In this document: positions 62,846-64,000 of the stretch, in pieces
Layout of the letters: each line of letters opens with the position of its first letter
Numbering within the stretch: position 1 is the stretch's first letter
Assembly: GCA_013398615.1 (NCBI GenBank)
Contig: VZSR01003798.1
Coordinates: 9,733,542 to 9,797,541 of the forward strand
Source: Brachypodius melanocephalos
Taxonomy: Eukaryota > Chordata > Aves > Passeriformes > Pycnonotidae
DNA: 64,000 nt
Direction: 5' to 3'
Translations under genes and position numbers: made by a program
Notes under the pieces: generated by a model
The model's input: only the letters and a program-made list of their open reading frames with translations
What the model was told of the DNA's origin: nothing
Database searches by the model: none

Positions 62846-64000
62846 TTCACTGTAACAAATTATTTGCATCTGAAACTTCTGTTGGCTCCTATGTGTGGTT
62901 AGGAGAAATTAGTCACTCTTCTCATGAGTGGTGAGGACAAAAGGTGTGACTTATCTCACCTACCTGCAGCCATAGGCATTGGACTGACACATTCAGCTGA
63001 AGAGATTTTACAGAAATACAGATGGTCCTGGTGGAAGGGATGGGTGCCCTCAGCACATATCACAAAAGTCTCTCCTTTCTCCCTCCTGGAGGCTCTTTCA
63101 GGCCACACAGCTCAGCTACACCTGGGAGCTCCCCAAATTTATGCCAGTCAAAGTGAACCAGCTTAGCTTGAAAAGTTTCATTTGAGAAGGTGTCAGCCTC
63201 TTTCTCCTGCAGGTGGAGGAAAGCTACAAAAGCAAAGGAACTACAGGAGACTGAACTGTTATAGCTCATATTGAAATATGGCATCTCTCTTCTTGTTAAA
63301 TTATGTACAAAGCCTCACTGATGATTTTAATTTCCTTAACATCACTGTGAACTGAAGAAAGCTGTCTTATCTTTGTGGTCAGCATAAATGCTGGCTTTCC
63401 TTTTTTTTTCTCCCATTTTCCTAATTAGTGTATTTTCACATTCTGTTAATTCCAACTCATGAATTATTTATTGTAACTCCACAAAACCAGCAATAGTTGC
63501 TTTCTATTGTATTCACTACAAAATGGTGGATGGAGAATTTACTGAAGAGCAAAAGGATGTGGAAAAAAATTAGTTTCTCACTTATTCCATCTTGATCTCT
63601 TCCCAGGCAGGAAATGGAGATCTGGGCATTTTTTTGTGGACGGTTTTAATTACATGTCAAGAACAATGTGGTCAGTATCTGCTGTATGCACTGTTCCTAT
63701 GAAAATTCGCAACATCTACTGTTGCAAAAAATGTAGAGATTATCTAAACAATTATCAATCACCTCAAATATTTAGATATCAGTTTCATAAATCAAAAATG
63801 AAATGTGTCTATGTGGTTCTACTGTTTTCAATAGCTTTAGTAGCTTTTCAGAGAAAAAAATGTAGGGACATACACGACCATCAGACTCTAGGTACAAAAA
63901 TTACAAAATGCCTCCCAATTCAGCTGTGACCAGAAGAATGGGATGTTTCTGGGGGATCTTCATCCATGGCCAGATGTTTTCACCCCCATTACTGAGCAGC

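Larger units (their letters stand above)
47653..64000. other. Upstream non-coding DNA, part 2
   Basis: No recognisable gene, tRNA or intact transposon. Open frames are short and without family resemblance. Repeats near 56,515, 57,203-57,271 and 62,806 are listed separately. Positions 58,290-58,560 are AT-rich, with TAATTA-like cores, and are a guess for a conserved non-coding element. Confidence 0.6.

Noticed and set aside
1..64000. tRNA genes, rRNA, CRISPR arrays, intact retroviral or transposon coding regions
   Set aside because: None seen: no complete pol III box pair with cloverleaf, no regularly spaced repeats, and no reverse transcriptase, gag or transposase motifs in the open frames.

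Overview
The window is vertebrate nuclear DNA, most probably from a bird. Two pieces of evidence support this. The minus strand carries a multi-exon gene whose translated exons match semaphorin 6D (SEMA6D) from signal peptide to C-terminus. Two degenerate pieces near positions 1,700 and 42,200 have the typical 3' end of avian CR1 LINEs. Introns are compact: 18 coding exons lie within about 12.4 kb. The species cannot be named from sequence alone.

Layout from left to right. Positions 1-6,185 are non-coding DNA downstream of SEMA6D, with a CR1 fragment and a MIR-like relic. Positions 6,190-8,563 are the SEMA6D 3' UTR, closed by AATAAA (minus strand, 6,204-6,209) and a GU-rich downstream element. 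Positions 8,564-20,926 hold the coding exons on the minus strand. I could assign all splice sites so that the frame is continuous. The spliced CDS is 3,237 nt (1,078 codons plus stop), against 1,073 aa for the long human isoform. A 5' leader exon segment ends at 20,959. Positions 20,960 to about 36,940 are a large 5' intron. A CpG island at about 36,930-37,850 is the likely promoter and first non-coding exon. Positions 37,850-64,000 are upstream non-coding DNA. In mammals SEMA6D also has far-upstream start sites, so this may be intronic in long transcripts.

The predicted protein is a class 6 transmembrane semaphorin: signal peptide, Sema domain, PSI domain, a juxtamembrane linker built from in-frame cassette-type exons, one transmembrane helix, and a cytoplasmic tail of about 390 residues with proline-rich SH3/EVH1-type ligand motifs.

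The most interesting items are four. A long near-perfect hairpin at 25,202-25,283 lies in the 5' intron and folds best in the SEMA6D sense orientation. An 81-nt stop-free intron of frame-preserving length splits the Sema domain. The exon 12 donor creates an immediate stop on read-through, giving a 476-residue secreted form. A four-copy 11-bp repeat at 57,203-57,271 abuts a perfect palindrome. I found no second protein-coding gene, tRNA, CRISPR array or intact mobile element.
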